Source: Alloacidobacterium sp963823845
GTDB lineage: Bacteria > Acidobacteriota > Terriglobia > Terriglobales > Acidobacteriaceae
Direction of reading: 5' to 3'
NCBI GenBank assembly: GCA_963823845.1
Contig: CAWGND010000016.1
Location: forward strand, 124,001 to 188,000
Length of the DNA stretch: 64,000 nucleotides
The notes under the pieces were generated by a model. The model saw only the letters and a program-made list of their open reading frames with translations, had not been told where the DNA came from and searched no databases. Positions 29,329 to 36,886 of the stretch are shown here, piece by piece; position 1 is the first letter of the stretch; each line of letters begins with the position of its first letter. The translations under genes and the position numbers were made by a program.

Positions 29329-30246
29329 TCAGTTTCCCGAAGCGATGGCTTGTGGCACGAGAGTGTCAAGAAGCGCGACGACTTTCACGGTTCCCTGCGG
29401 TTCGAGGTGGTAGCAATCGAAATAGTTCTCGGGATCGCTGCGAAGTGGGGAGTACTCTGGACTGTCGAGATCAATGACCGGAGCAGGCGGCAGAAGGGGG
29501 CGAATGGTCTGAATGTAAGCCAGCAGACGCGTTTTAGCGAGCCGGTAACACGGCTCGTAGGTGGGCGAAACGACGTAAACGATCGCGGCGCCGTTGTTTC
29601 GCAGAGACTGAACCATGCCGCGGTACTGTTCGAGGGCGACCGGGTCGATTGGGAATGCCTCGTCACCAGAAGACTTCGGTATGCTGAGGTCTTTGGAGTT
29701 TGTGAAGATGTCCTGTCCATCGGGGGCGGCATTGCTCTTGCGGAACCTGACATGCGCGGCAAGGAGCACAATGGCCGCTTCGTGTACAAAGAGATGAAAG
29801 CTGCCAATGGCCTCAGTAACGCGTACATTATCAAGTCCCTCTTTGACATCGTGGCTTGAGGTCATGTTGGGGTTGAGGATGATGACGGCCAGTTTGAAGT
29901 GTCCCCGGGATAATGCCTGGTTGACGACGATTTGCTCTTCGGCGGCGTTTGCCCCGTCAAGGGATTCATTGAACATCCTAGCGCCAGCCAGAGTTGGAAC
30001 ATCCCAGTTCGCGCTTACCGAGGGACCAACGATCAACCCGTTAAAGTTGGCGGGGACGTACCGCCTGCTCATCAAGCGTTTGGCTTTGCGCTGTTCGAAG
30101 TAAATAGCCAGCTTGCGCCCGGTGGGGTCGCGCCAAACCCCATATGGGTCGAGCGCAAAGGCGATGGCGGCGACGACACCAACCGATATCGAAACTGTTG
30201 CAATGGTCAGGATTATCCAGCGGCGGCCTGTCATACGCATCCTCAA
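29329..30246 (-). CDS. DltD/AlgJ-like SGNH-fold membrane-anchored protein of the acylation operon
   Basis: 305 aa. One N-terminal helix (RWIILTIATVSISVGVVAAI) anchors an extracytoplasmic SGNH-type domain: LIVGPSVSANWDVP corresponds to the GDSL block, and YFDCYHLEPQG near the C-terminus carries the block V Asp-x-x-His. Such proteins work with MBOAT proteins in transferring acyl groups to exported polymers (DltD, AlgJ/AlgX, PatB). The start ATG overlaps the MBOAT stop by 4 bp, so translation is coupled. Proposed role: last step or partner in placing an acyl group on a cell-envelope glycan. Confidence 0.8.
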   Translation of the reverse strand: MRMRMTGRRWIILTIATVSISVGVVAAIAFALDPYGVWRDPTGRKLAIYFEQRKAKRLMSRRYVPANFNGLIVGPSVSANWDVPTLAGARMFNESLDGANAAEEQIVVNQALSRGHFKLAVIILNPNMTSSHDVKEGLDNVRVTEAIGSFHLFVHEAAIVLLAAHVRFRKSNAAPDGQDIFTNSKDLSIPKSSGDEAFPIDPVALEQYRGMVQSLRNNGAAIVYVVSPTYEPCYRLAKTRLLAYIQTIRPLLPPAPVIDLDSPEYSPLRSDPENYFDCYHLEPQGTVKVVALLDTLVPQAIASGN

Positions 30247-31664
30247 AACTTGAAGTAGACAAACGGTTTTGCGACGTTGGAGTTCATGTAGAGGAATGCG
30301 ATCAGCGTGCAGGCCGCCGTGGCCGCATAGTTCAGCCAGGTGGGCTTGAATTCGCGTGCCAATTGGTCGGTGGACTTGCCGAAAAAGGCGGCGACGATAC
30401 CGATGGCCTGCGCCAAGAGAAACACGCCTACCATCAGGCCCACGCCGTTCATCAGATGGAGGTTTTCAGTGCCGAAGGGATGGCGCAAGCTGAAGATGCG
30501 CCCAAGATAGGTGAATGCGGTGCGCAGGTTGGGCGAGCGGAAGAAGACGGACGCCAGAATGAACACGGTAATTGTCATCAGCCAGCCAGCCAGTTTTGAA
30601 ATCTTCGGCATCTTTTTCTTTCTCCAGTATTGGTTCACCGCTAGACCCACGCCCATGATGATGCCGAAGACTACGAAAGTCCAGTTTGCGCCGTGCCACA
30701 GTCCCGCAACCGTCATCGTAAGCATGGTCGCTATAGCGGACGTGAAGAGTGTCACGCGCCTAAACGACCTCACGATGGGCGTATAGACGTAGGTCGTGAG
30801 AAAGGATGTCAGGGAGATGTGCCAACGCTGCCAGAAATCAATAATGGATGTCGCCCGAAGAGGCGCATCGAAATTGCGGGGGATCTCGAGGCCGAGCAAC
30901 AGGGCCGAGGCGATGGCCATGTCGGAGTAGCCGCTGAAGTCGAAGTAAACCTGCAGCGCATACGAAAAAGCGAATGCCATGGCCTCGAGAGAGGACAGGC
31001 TTCCAATATTGCTGAAGCCGTATTCCGCAGGTTTTGCGAAGCAGTCCGCGAGCACCACTTTCTTGATGAGCCCGAGCGAGAAAAGAAACATGGCCCTGGC
31101 AACCATATCGGCCGAAGGGCCGCTGCGTCCGTTCAGTAATGGAAACTGGTGCAGAATGCGCTTGGCGCGGCTGATGGGGCCGGAGACGACATACGGAAAG
31201 AAGGAGACGAAGCTGAGGTGATCGAATAGATCGCTCGGCTTAATGATCTCCTCGTAACAATCGACGAGGTAGATGATCTGAGTTATTGTAAAGAAGCTGA
31301 TGCCCAGGGGAAAGGCAGGATCTGGGACGTGGATGTGTCGGTGAATCAGCCAGGAGACGTTCCCCATGAAGAAGCCGAGGTATTTGAACACGCTAAGAAA
31401 AAAAATGTTGAGAACCAGGCCAAGCTGCAGGATTCGCTTGCGCTGGAGTCCGGCCGTACCGCCGATCCACCGGCTAATCATCCAATTCGCCAAGATCGAG
31501 CCAAACAGGTAGACAAGGTTCGAAGGCTTTGGCCGGGCATAATAGAACAGAGAGGCCATGAGAATGCAGACCTGCGGAGCTTTGGCAAATGGAAGCCGGC
31601 TGGCCAGGCGGCGCAATAGCATAACCGTCGGCAGAAATAGAAGAAGGTAACTGAAGGAATTCAT
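30243..31664 (-). CDS. MBOAT family membrane O-acyltransferase (DltB/AlgI-like)
   Basis: 473 aa, about 10-12 membrane segments. The MBOAT core is complete: GISFFTITQIIYLVDCY, FFPYVVSGPISR, FDFSGYSDMAIASALLLG, FWQRWHISLTSFLTTYVYTP with His282 and GLWHGANWTFVVFG with His324, matching the two conserved histidines of DltB/AlgI. It passes an acyl group from a cytoplasmic donor to an acceptor on the outside. The start overlaps the upstream 77-aa gene and the stop overlaps the SGNH gene (both ATGA). With a dedicated carrier protein and FkbH-like loader in the operon, the donor is probably an acyl-S-ACP. Confidence 0.9.
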   Translation of the reverse strand: MNSFSYLLLFLPTVMLLRRLASRLPFAKAPQVCILMASLFYYARPKPSNLVYLFGSILANWMISRWIGGTAGLQRKRILQLGLVLNIFFLSVFKYLGFFMGNVSWLIHRHIHVPDPAFPLGISFFTITQIIYLVDCYEEIIKPSDLFDHLSFVSFFPYVVSGPISRAKRILHQFPLLNGRSGPSADMVARAMFLFSLGLIKKVVLADCFAKPAEYGFSNIGSLSSLEAMAFAFSYALQVYFDFSGYSDMAIASALLLGLEIPRNFDAPLRATSIIDFWQRWHISLTSFLTTYVYTPIVRSFRRVTLFTSAIATMLTMTVAGLWHGANWTFVVFGIIMGVGLAVNQYWRKKKMPKISKLAGWLMTITVFILASVFFRSPNLRTAFTYLGRIFSLRHPFGTENLHLMNGVGLMVGVFLLAQAIGIVAAFFGKSTDQLAREFKPTWLNYAATAACTLIAFLYMNSNVAKPFVYFKF

Positions 31665-31894
31665 GAGCGACTACCCGTACGCCGATCGCTAAGTTGGATT
31701 CTGTCGTATGTCTGTCTCACTCTTAGATACTCCAGTGTCAGACCTGCCGATAAGCAATAGTTGAGATAAGCGGTCAGTTCCGTATGAGTATCTTCACGCT
31801 TGGACCGCAGCGACCGCTTCATAAATGAAGTGTGCAGCGGGTTCTCAGCGGTTACCATCGTAGCAAAACCGTTAACGAGATTCGGGTCATTCAT
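31661..31894 (-). CDS. Small operon protein of unknown function (77 aa)
   Basis: ATG 31894 preceded by aggagg nine bases upstream and a stop overlapping the MBOAT start (ATGA), so it is very likely translated and coupled. No membrane helix; KRSLRSKREDTHTELTAYLN and CLSAGLTLEYLRVRQTYDRI suggest a basic N-terminal half and an amphipathic helix. No family recognised. By position it parallels small accessory proteins of Dlt operons (DltX), but it lacks DltX's hydrophobic helix, so homology is not claimed. A 208-bp gap without a gene separates it from the ACP. Confidence 0.6.
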   Translation of the reverse strand: MNDPNLVNGFATMVTAENPLHTSFMKRSLRSKREDTHTELTAYLNYCLSAGLTLEYLRVRQTYDRIQLSDRRTGSRS

Positions 31895-32102
31895 CGGAGA
31901 GGGCCTCCTAGGGTTACCAGGGTTGTCATTAGACGGGAAGTTTGGTGTCTATGCAGAATCCTCATTCAATTGCCGACACTTTGCGAGCCATCAAGCATTC
32001 AACGGATGGTGGTTTCCCCCCGGGCATCACGTCGGGCCGGAAGTGAATCCTGCACTGAGCATCCATTGCAGTGAAAGCGCTGAGCAGAGCCGCGCACCAA
32101 CT

Positions 32103-32351
32103 TCATTTTGATTCAATTCTCTTGCGCGTCAGGTCAAGCAGGTCGCCGACATTTTCAAGCTCCTTCAATTCGCCCAGCGCGAACTTGACCTTGTATTTTC
32201 TTTCGATGGCCATTACCAGATTGACGTGGGCTAGCGAATCCCAGTCATCTACTGTCGAGGCGCTCGATTCGCGGGTAATGACGAGATCGGGTTGGTCAAA
32301 GACAGAGCGGAAGATTTCCTGCACTTCGGGCAGAAGGCTATCCATTGGCAT
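32103..32351 (-). CDS. Acyl carrier protein of the acylation operon
   Basis: 82 aa, a four-helix carrier of usual length. The phosphopantetheine site is DDWDSLAHVNLV with Ser39. It should carry an activated acyl group as a thioester on a 4'-phosphopantetheine arm. The gene overlaps the end of the FkbH-like gene by 14 bp, so the pair is tightly linked. Not the housekeeping AcpP: the helix II sequence differs (no DSLDTVEL) and no fab genes are nearby. Confidence 0.88.
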   Translation of the reverse strand: MPMDSLLPEVQEIFRSVFDQPDLVITRESSASTVDDWDSLAHVNLVMAIERKYKVKFALGELKELENVGDLLDLTRKRIESK

Positions 32352-34134
32352 GCTCCAGGATGCGGATGTGGCGGCTGCGCGCCTGATAATTGGTTATGTC
32401 GAGCGACCAGACGCTGGATCCGGCGCTTTCGTCCTTCGACACCAAGGAGAATCCGAGTTTCCGATAGTGGTCGGCGACTATGCCGTTCTTGGTGGTGGGA
32501 AGATAGTAACCGGCAAGTTCCGCGATGCGCCGTTTCTTTGAGCATTCGACCAGAGCATCGAGCATGGCGATCTCCATATCGCGTTTGAGCACGCGGCAAC
32601 TCATGAGCCAGAGATCGAGATGAAGCTTGCGGCCGTCGATGGACCCGAGAACAACGGAGATTAATCCATTGTCGCCGAAGCGATCGGTGAGCTTTCCATA
32701 AAGGCAGATATGGTTGCCGTCGGCGGCTGTGGATTCAATTTCGGCCAGCGTATAGCGGCGCGTGGTGAGGTTGAACTGGTTGGATTTATTGGTAAGCTGC
32801 GTGATGCGCTCCATATAGGTGGAGTTGAATGTTTCGATCTCGGCCGTCATTTCGAGCGAGTCGAGATACTCGCCGTAGTTGGCGAACTTTTGCTCGAGAT
32901 TGGCGCGCTGAGCGTTCTCCTCATAAAGCTTGGCCCTGACAAGGTCTTCCTTGCCCAGGGATAACTGCTCGAAAAACCGGTTAGACTCGATGATGGAGGC
33001 GTAACGGGTAACCTCGCTGCCGACATCGGGAACCACTATGCCCGGAATCTGGGCCTCGACGATAGCTCGTTCGGCGGGATTGTCATCGACAAAGACGAAG
33101 CTGTCGACGCCAAGGTTCAGCTCTTCCGCGATTGCCAGAATGTTCTCGTGTTTCGGCTCCCAGTTTGCCTTGAAGGCTGAGAAGTGTTCCAGTTTGAGGA
33201 CTGAGTCTGGGTGCGCGAATCCCTGTTTCGCGATCTCCTCGTCGTTCTTGGAACAAACCGCGAGCAGGATGCCGCGCTCGCGCAAAGACAGGCAGTACTC
33301 CTGGAAGGCCGTGTAAGCCTCGGCCAGAGGAGTCTCGCGGCCGAGCACAATCTTATCCGGGCCGTCGTCGCCGATAACTCCGCCCCACAAGGTGTTATCG
33401 AGATCGAGCACCAGCACCTTGCGGGTACGGCCATACATTGCCCGGACCATCGCGGCGAGAGAGGAGGCAATCGCGTAGCTTCCCTCCACGGTGTTGGCGA
33501 TCTTATAGCTGAACCAGCGCTCGGGATCGAACCATTGGTTCAGTCCAACGCGCGCCGAGATACTCGATAGATCCTGAAGCGTCAGCCGTGGATTGGCGGC
33601 GGCTTCAAGGGCGAATTGACGGTTCAGTTCATTGACGAAGCGCGTAGCTCCGCCGGGGCATACTGCATCGAGATTTCCGAGAATGGCAATAGCGGGAAGC
33701 TCAAAGTTGTTCTGGATAATCTGGCAGCCTACCGCATTCTCCAGCGAATGCCAGATGGCGCGGAAACGGCTCATTTCCGCTTCAACAAAGCGCGGGAACT
33801 CCGCTTCTGTGCATGAAACAGGCGGAAACCGTTGAATATTGGCCGAACAGGTGTGAATGTAAACCAAGTCAGGCATGAAGTCGGCAATCGTCTCCGGCTC
33901 AAGGACGGCGTCTTCATAGAATCGTCCATACTCGGATTGACGAATTGCGGGACGAAATCCGCTCTGCAGCAACAGCAGTTCGAGCAGATCGGCGAATTCG
34001 TTGGTAGTCGTACCGCCCAATACCGCAATGCGGACATCTTTGAGGTTGGCGGATGCGAGCAACTCGCGGCGCAGTTGCTTGCGTTGCAAGAGAAGGTCGT
34101 CCAGTGCCATGTGACAGAGAGACATCGGTTGCAT
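32338..34134 (-). CDS. FkbH-like HAD-IIIC family protein (acyl loader onto ACP)
   Basis: 598 aa, three-part architecture: N-terminal SGNH-like domain (about 1-230), HAD domain with VLVLDLDNTLWGGVIGDDG (Asp244, Asp246), CSKND (Cys294, Ser295) and FVFVDDNPAER (Asp350/351), and a C-terminal GNAT-like domain (QLTNKSNQFNLTTRRYT, LMSCRVLKRDMEIAML). FkbH-type proteins of polyketide pathways take 1,3-bisphosphoglycerate and load glyceryl on an ACP. First gene of a leftward operon with ACP, MBOAT and SGNH genes, so a glyceryl or related hydroxyacyl donor for envelope modification is inferred. A palindrome (34153-34169) lies just before the start. Confidence 0.85.
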   Translation of the reverse strand: MQPMSLCHMALDDLLLQRKQLRRELLASANLKDVRIAVLGGTTTNEFADLLELLLLQSGFRPAIRQSEYGRFYEDAVLEPETIADFMPDLVYIHTCSANIQRFPPVSCTEAEFPRFVEAEMSRFRAIWHSLENAVGCQIIQNNFELPAIAILGNLDAVCPGGATRFVNELNRQFALEAAANPRLTLQDLSSISARVGLNQWFDPERWFSYKIANTVEGSYAIASSLAAMVRAMYGRTRKVLVLDLDNTLWGGVIGDDGPDKIVLGRETPLAEAYTAFQEYCLSLRERGILLAVCSKNDEEIAKQGFAHPDSVLKLEHFSAFKANWEPKHENILAIAEELNLGVDSFVFVDDNPAERAIVEAQIPGIVVPDVGSEVTRYASIIESNRFFEQLSLGKEDLVRAKLYEENAQRANLEQKFANYGEYLDSLEMTAEIETFNSTYMERITQLTNKSNQFNLTTRRYTLAEIESTAADGNHICLYGKLTDRFGDNGLISVVLGSIDGRKLHLDLWLMSCRVLKRDMEIAMLDALVECSKKRRIAELAGYYLPTTKNGIVADHYRKLGFSLVSKDESAGSSVWSLDITNYQARSRHIRILEHANG

Positions 34135-34152
34135 GACGCATCGAAGCAGGAT

Positions 34153-34169
34153 TTCTTGAAATTCAAGAA
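34153..34169. promoter_or_regulatory. Palindrome before the FkbH-like gene, candidate operator
   Basis: ttcttgaa-a-ttcaagaa, perfect 8-bp arms about a single central base, 19-35 bp upstream of the first gene of the acylation operon. Placement in the promoter/leader suits a repressor site. No regulator gene is adjacent. Confidence 0.4.
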
Positions 34170-34360
34170 TAACACGATCCGGGATTTAGCTTCGCGTTGG
34201 CGATTACTTGGGTAAACTGCGGGTTCCGGAGAGTATGATGGGACCGCCTCGGCTCTGCCGGTTCTGCAAGGCATTCGAGGCGCCACCTGTTAACAGGAAG
34301 CCACCCACTGGCGCGGTCAGTTCTGGAGCCAGCAAACACGGTCTTAGCAAGCAGTTGCAT

Positions 34361-34413
34361 CGCGTTGGGCTCGGCGATGACCGGCATGGCGGTCATCGCC
34401 GAAGCCCAACGCG
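34361..34413. repeat. Long hairpin I (about 23-bp arms)
   Basis: cgcgttgggct-cggcgatgaccg pairs with cggtcatcgccgaagcccaacgcg, with one bulged base and a 6-base loop. It lies in non-coding DNA between the acylation operon and decayed genes, 17 bp from a second long hairpin. Confidence 0.65.
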
Positions 34414-34430
34414 ACCTGGGCATCGGCGCG

Positions 34431-34488
34431 AATGGTTTCTCTGGCGGCCTGGCGCATCTTGTTGATGCGACGAGTCAGAGAAACCATT
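34431..34488. repeat. Long hairpin II (nested arms)
   Basis: Outer arms aatggtttctctg (34431-34443) and cagagaaaccatt (34476-34488), with an inner stem cgcatc/gatgcg. Together with hairpin I it forms a 128-bp structured unit of unknown nature, possibly an RNA element or a small mobile repeat. Confidence 0.6.
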
Positions 34489-34688
34489 CCTCGCTCAAGG
34501 TCGTACAACACTGCGCGCGGCGCTGTTTGCGAGCCTGTCACGTTAGTCTTCACCCAGGTGTTTGACCGTGCCGATCGCAGCGCAAGGAGGATCTGCTCTT
34601 CGGCAGCGGAAATCCGCGAGCGGTCCCACTTGAAATTAGGCTAATCCGGGCTTTGCCAGTTCCATGCCATGAGCGATAACGGTCTCCT
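34489..34688. other. Intergenic, nothing recognised
   Basis: A leftward frame over this stretch and the hairpins (34553 down to 34344, 69 codons) has no recognisable domain; I do not call it a gene. Confidence 0.3.
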
Positions 34689-35425
34689 CTATCGCTCAAC
34701 ATACCCGGTTATGGTGAGCGATACAAACAGCCCCCATCGCTCATGTTGGGCACCCTTTTCGCCTTCTCCATACTGTGGCGCGGCTGCTTCGGGCTGCTGG
34801 CCGGTGTGTCGTTTGGTTAGAGATTTGGAGCAGCCCGCACTGCAGTCGGCATATGTGTCGCCGCCGCTGCGGGACAGAATCCCGGCAACCCTGTATTCCC
34901 TACCCAGAAAACGCCCAATCAGCATGGCGGCACCACAAGCAAGTGGAATCCAGATGCGCAGGATGTCGTTTCTCGTTTCAAGCAGGAGATCGTCCACAGC
35001 TTTCGCGCGGTTTTCGAGGGACTTTATCAGCCGGCTGTTGGAATACTCAGCCTGGGCCACTAGTCCCCGGTGTCACTCCGATAGATTGCGCAGTCCGGTT
35101 GATATTTCATTTTGGGCATTCACCAAGGACGCGGCGGTTGCTTCCAGACCCTTCACTGTGGCCGCAATGCCCGATTGGAGAAAGTGCTGGCGAAGACTCT
35201 CTCCCAATGACTGGCTATCCGCTTGGAATCGAAACCGATCTCGATCTCGCGAGGCAACGCGCGAATCCGAGACTCCAACTCCTGAACATACCAGAGCATT
35301 TTTTGTTGCGTTTCTTCTGACAATTGCTGATGCAGATCGAGCATCCCCTTGAAACGTTCGCGCTCTTCAGGGATTTCCTGCGGCACGTGTGAGAGAGGAA
35401 GTACGTAATTCCTGTATCGATGCAT
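34689..35425 (-). pseudogene. Coiled-coil single-helix membrane protein, frameshifted and with nonsense codon
   Basis: Coherent protein read leftward: MHRYRNYVLPLSHVPQEIPE, then QQLSEETQQKMLWYVQELES to about 35215; a frameshift; DSQSLGESLRQHFLQSGIAA, then VNAQNEISTGLRNLSE; an in-frame TGA; then AQAEYSNSRLIKSLENRAKA and a membrane helix IWIPLACGAAMLIGRFLG, ending at 34689. Long amphipathic helices followed by one transmembrane helix resemble accessory proteins of plasmid or integrative mobilisation regions, consistent with the relaxase stub nearby. Function not established. Confidence 0.45.
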
Positions 35426-35645
35426 TGCCGATTGCTTCGAAATCAACAGACGAATGATTTTGGAGTCGTTGTCGAAATGGCTCGAGATAAACGTGGTCGG
35501 TTGCCGATGCCCCATTGATGAGCAAAATCTTTCTCGCCGTTGGCTGCAATCTCCGGGCAGCCTCAACTACCTTGCGAACATCAATGTCAAACGAAACATG
35601 AACTGCATTGCTTTCGTAAGCGGTCCTTAACGTCTGTTCAGACAA
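35400..35645 (-). pseudogene. Possible periplasmic sensor-domain remnant (ABC-substrate-binding type)
   Basis: VRKVVEAARRLQPTARKILL followed by INGASATDHVYLEPFRQRLQ resembles the central strand-helix unit in periplasmic substrate-binding-like sensor domains of hybrid histidine kinases (pattern: ALRLQPDTRRVxVVxG). Only about 80 residues remain and the rest of the kinase is missing. Overlaps the start of the coiled-coil remnant in another frame. Tentative. Confidence 0.3.
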
Positions 35646-35781
35646 TCCGCTATCGACTGGCTGAGTTCCTTCGGCCTGCCCTCATTTTCCATTCAAGGTC
35701 GACCGTTCGTGGTTCTCGGAGCGCAATGAGTCGGAGGAAAGCTCTATTGTCAAGGTCAAAGCGGGAGGCATTTGTTTCTGA

Positions 35782-36160
35782 TCATTCGTTCCGTAGTGCC
35801 ACGATCAGTTCCACGTCTGCCGCCCGCTGCGCCGGGATCACCGACGCCAGCAGCGCTGCCAGACCGAGCAGCAGAGTAGACAGCGTCAGCATGATCGGGT
35901 CCCATGGCTTCACTCCGAACAGTTGGTCGCTCATCAGCTTGCCGGCTCCAATTGCCGCCGGAATGCCAATCGCCAGCCCGATACCTACCTGCGAGAAAGC
36001 ACCGCGCAGCACCATCTTTACTACCTGACCGCGATTCGCTCCCAGAGCCATCCGCACACCTATTTCGCCGGTTCGCTGTTCCACTCGGTACGCCATCACT
36101 CCGTACAACCCGACCGCCGCCAGGACTAACCCACACATTCAAACGAGGATCGAGAAAACC
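35782..36160 (-). pseudogene. C-terminal fragment of an ADOP family ABC permease (FtsX domain)
   Basis: 118 residues, e.g. VGLYGVMAYRVEQRTGEIGV then RMALGANRGQVVKMVLRGAF and SVIPAQRAADVELIVALRNE, the last FtsX domain of acidobacterial duplicated orphan permeases (full length about 800-880 aa). An in-frame TGA just upstream (FSILV-stop-MCGLVLAAV) and loss of the rest show it is dead. Highly similar at nucleotide level to the 3' part of the broken ADOP gene at 43449-46022, same strand. Confidence 0.8.
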
Positions 36161-36228
36161 TGCGGTCAGAGGGGTTACGTGCCGTGTCATCACAACAGCG
36201 TTATAGACATAGATTTCCGGAATCACTA

Positions 36229-36258
36229 CTGACGACTGCTGCATCCATGTGCTAGGCT
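36229..36258 (+). promoter_or_regulatory. Candidate sigma-70-type promoter of the encapsulin operon
   Basis: ctgacg, 18 bp spacer, taggct. The -10 ends seven bases before the ATG of the leader peptide, so a transcript could start at or next to that ATG (leaderless), which would explain the absence of a ribosome site before it. Hexamers are only partial matches; inference. Confidence 0.35.
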
Positions 36259-36265
36259 CCTAATT

Positions 36266-36355
36266 ATGAAACTCGGTGTCCAGAAAACCGCCATGTGTTG
36301 TTGCTGTATGCACAACAGGCGTGTACTTTCTGGCACGAGATGTCTTGAGACCTAG
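36266..36355 (+). CDS. Polycysteine leader peptide of the sulfur encapsulin operon
   Basis: 29-codon ORF: MKLGVQKTAMCCCCMHNRRV then LSGTRCLET and TAG. Four consecutive Cys codons (36296-36307) plus a fifth at codon 26 make translation sensitive to charged tRNA-Cys. No Shine-Dalgarno sequence is seen; a leaderless start at 36266 or an internal start at ATG 36293 are both possible. Such CCCC leader ORFs are known in mycobacteria as cysteine-responsive attenuators; here the following genes are a rhodanese and an encapsulated cysteine desulfurase, which fits. The peptide itself is probably not functional; its translation is the signal. Confidence 0.7.
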   Translation: MKLGVQKTAMCCCCMHNRRVLSGTRCLET

Positions 36356-36402
36356 ATAGGTTCTTAATTCAGACAGCGTTCAACGACCCATCGCCAGAAA
36401 GT
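36325..36402 (+). promoter_or_regulatory. Antiterminator pairing of the cysteine attenuator
   Basis: actttctggc (36325-36334, inside the leader ORF, 17 bases after the Cys run) is a perfect 10-base complement of gccagaaagt (36393-36402), which forms the end of the left arm and the loop of the terminator hairpin. A ribosome stalled on the Cys codons would leave the upstream segment free to pair and prevent the terminator; a ribosome reaching the stop at 36355 would cover or pass it and allow the terminator to form. Confidence 0.6.
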
Positions 36403-36426
36403 CAAATGGCGGTGGGTTTTGTGTTT
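36386..36426 (+). terminator. Intrinsic terminator (attenuator) before the rhodanese gene
   Basis: 11-bp stem acccatcgcca / tggcggtgggt (one G-U pair), 10-base loop, followed by the T-rich run ttttgtgtttt. Located 31 bp after the leader peptide stop and 24 bp before the rhodanese start, so it must be read through for the operon to be expressed. Confidence 0.75.
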
Positions 36427-36449
36427 TACGGGCTAAAGGAGAGAGCAGA

Positions 36450-36770
36450 GTGAGTGTTCCAGAGATTCAAGCAGAAGATTTAAAGCAACGCCTCGACAAA
36501 GGAGAAGATCTTTTCCTTCTCGATGTACGGGATGAGTACGAGTACGAGATTTCCAATATCGGGGGACACCTGATTCCTTTGGCTGAGCTGCCAAAGCGGT
36601 TCACAGAATTGAATGAGCGTCAGGAGATCGTTGCCGTTTGCAAGATGGGGCCTCGCGGAGTGAAGGCTGTCGAGTTCTTGCAAAAACATGGATTCAAGAA
36701 GGTGAGCAATCTTCGTGGCGGCATTCACGCATGGTCTGACCGCATCGATCGCAAGGTCCGGAAGTACTGA
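36450..36770 (+). CDS. Single-domain rhodanese sulfurtransferase
   Basis: GTG start with aggag nine bases before. 106 aa, one rhodanese domain: FLLDVRDEYEYEISNIGGHL, then the active-site loop VCKMGPRG with Cys64, and NLRGGIHAWSDRID at the end. It carries sulfane sulfur as a Cys persulfide between donors and acceptors. First structural gene after the cysteine attenuator and 116 bp before the encapsulin shell gene; rhodaneses are known neighbours of family 2A encapsulins. It probably takes persulfide made by the encapsulated desulfurase, in the cytoplasm. Confidence 0.92.
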   Translation: MSVPEIQAEDLKQRLDKGEDLFLLDVRDEYEYEISNIGGHLIPLAELPKRFTELNERQEIVAVCKMGPRGVKAVEFLQKHGFKKVSNLRGGIHAWSDRIDRKVRKY

Positions 36771-36886
36771 CCAGTCAATTCTCGTCGCGACATGCGCATT
36801 AAGCACAATTGGATTGATGCTTTTCGCGCACCGTTTCAACTACAATTTGTGAGATTTCGAATCCGATCGTGTAAAGGGGACACCAA

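Noticed and set aside
31895..32102. Hidden gene in the 208-bp gap between ACP and the 77-aa ORF
   Set aside because: No frame with a start, ribosome site and protein-like composition was found.
34344..34553. 69-codon leftward frame across the hairpins
   Set aside because: No ribosome site, no domain, and coding potential is explained by the palindromic structure.
36266..36355. Polycysteine ORF as a functional metal-binding peptide
   Set aside because: The downstream terminator and complementary segment fit an attenuator leader better; peptide function is not needed to explain it.
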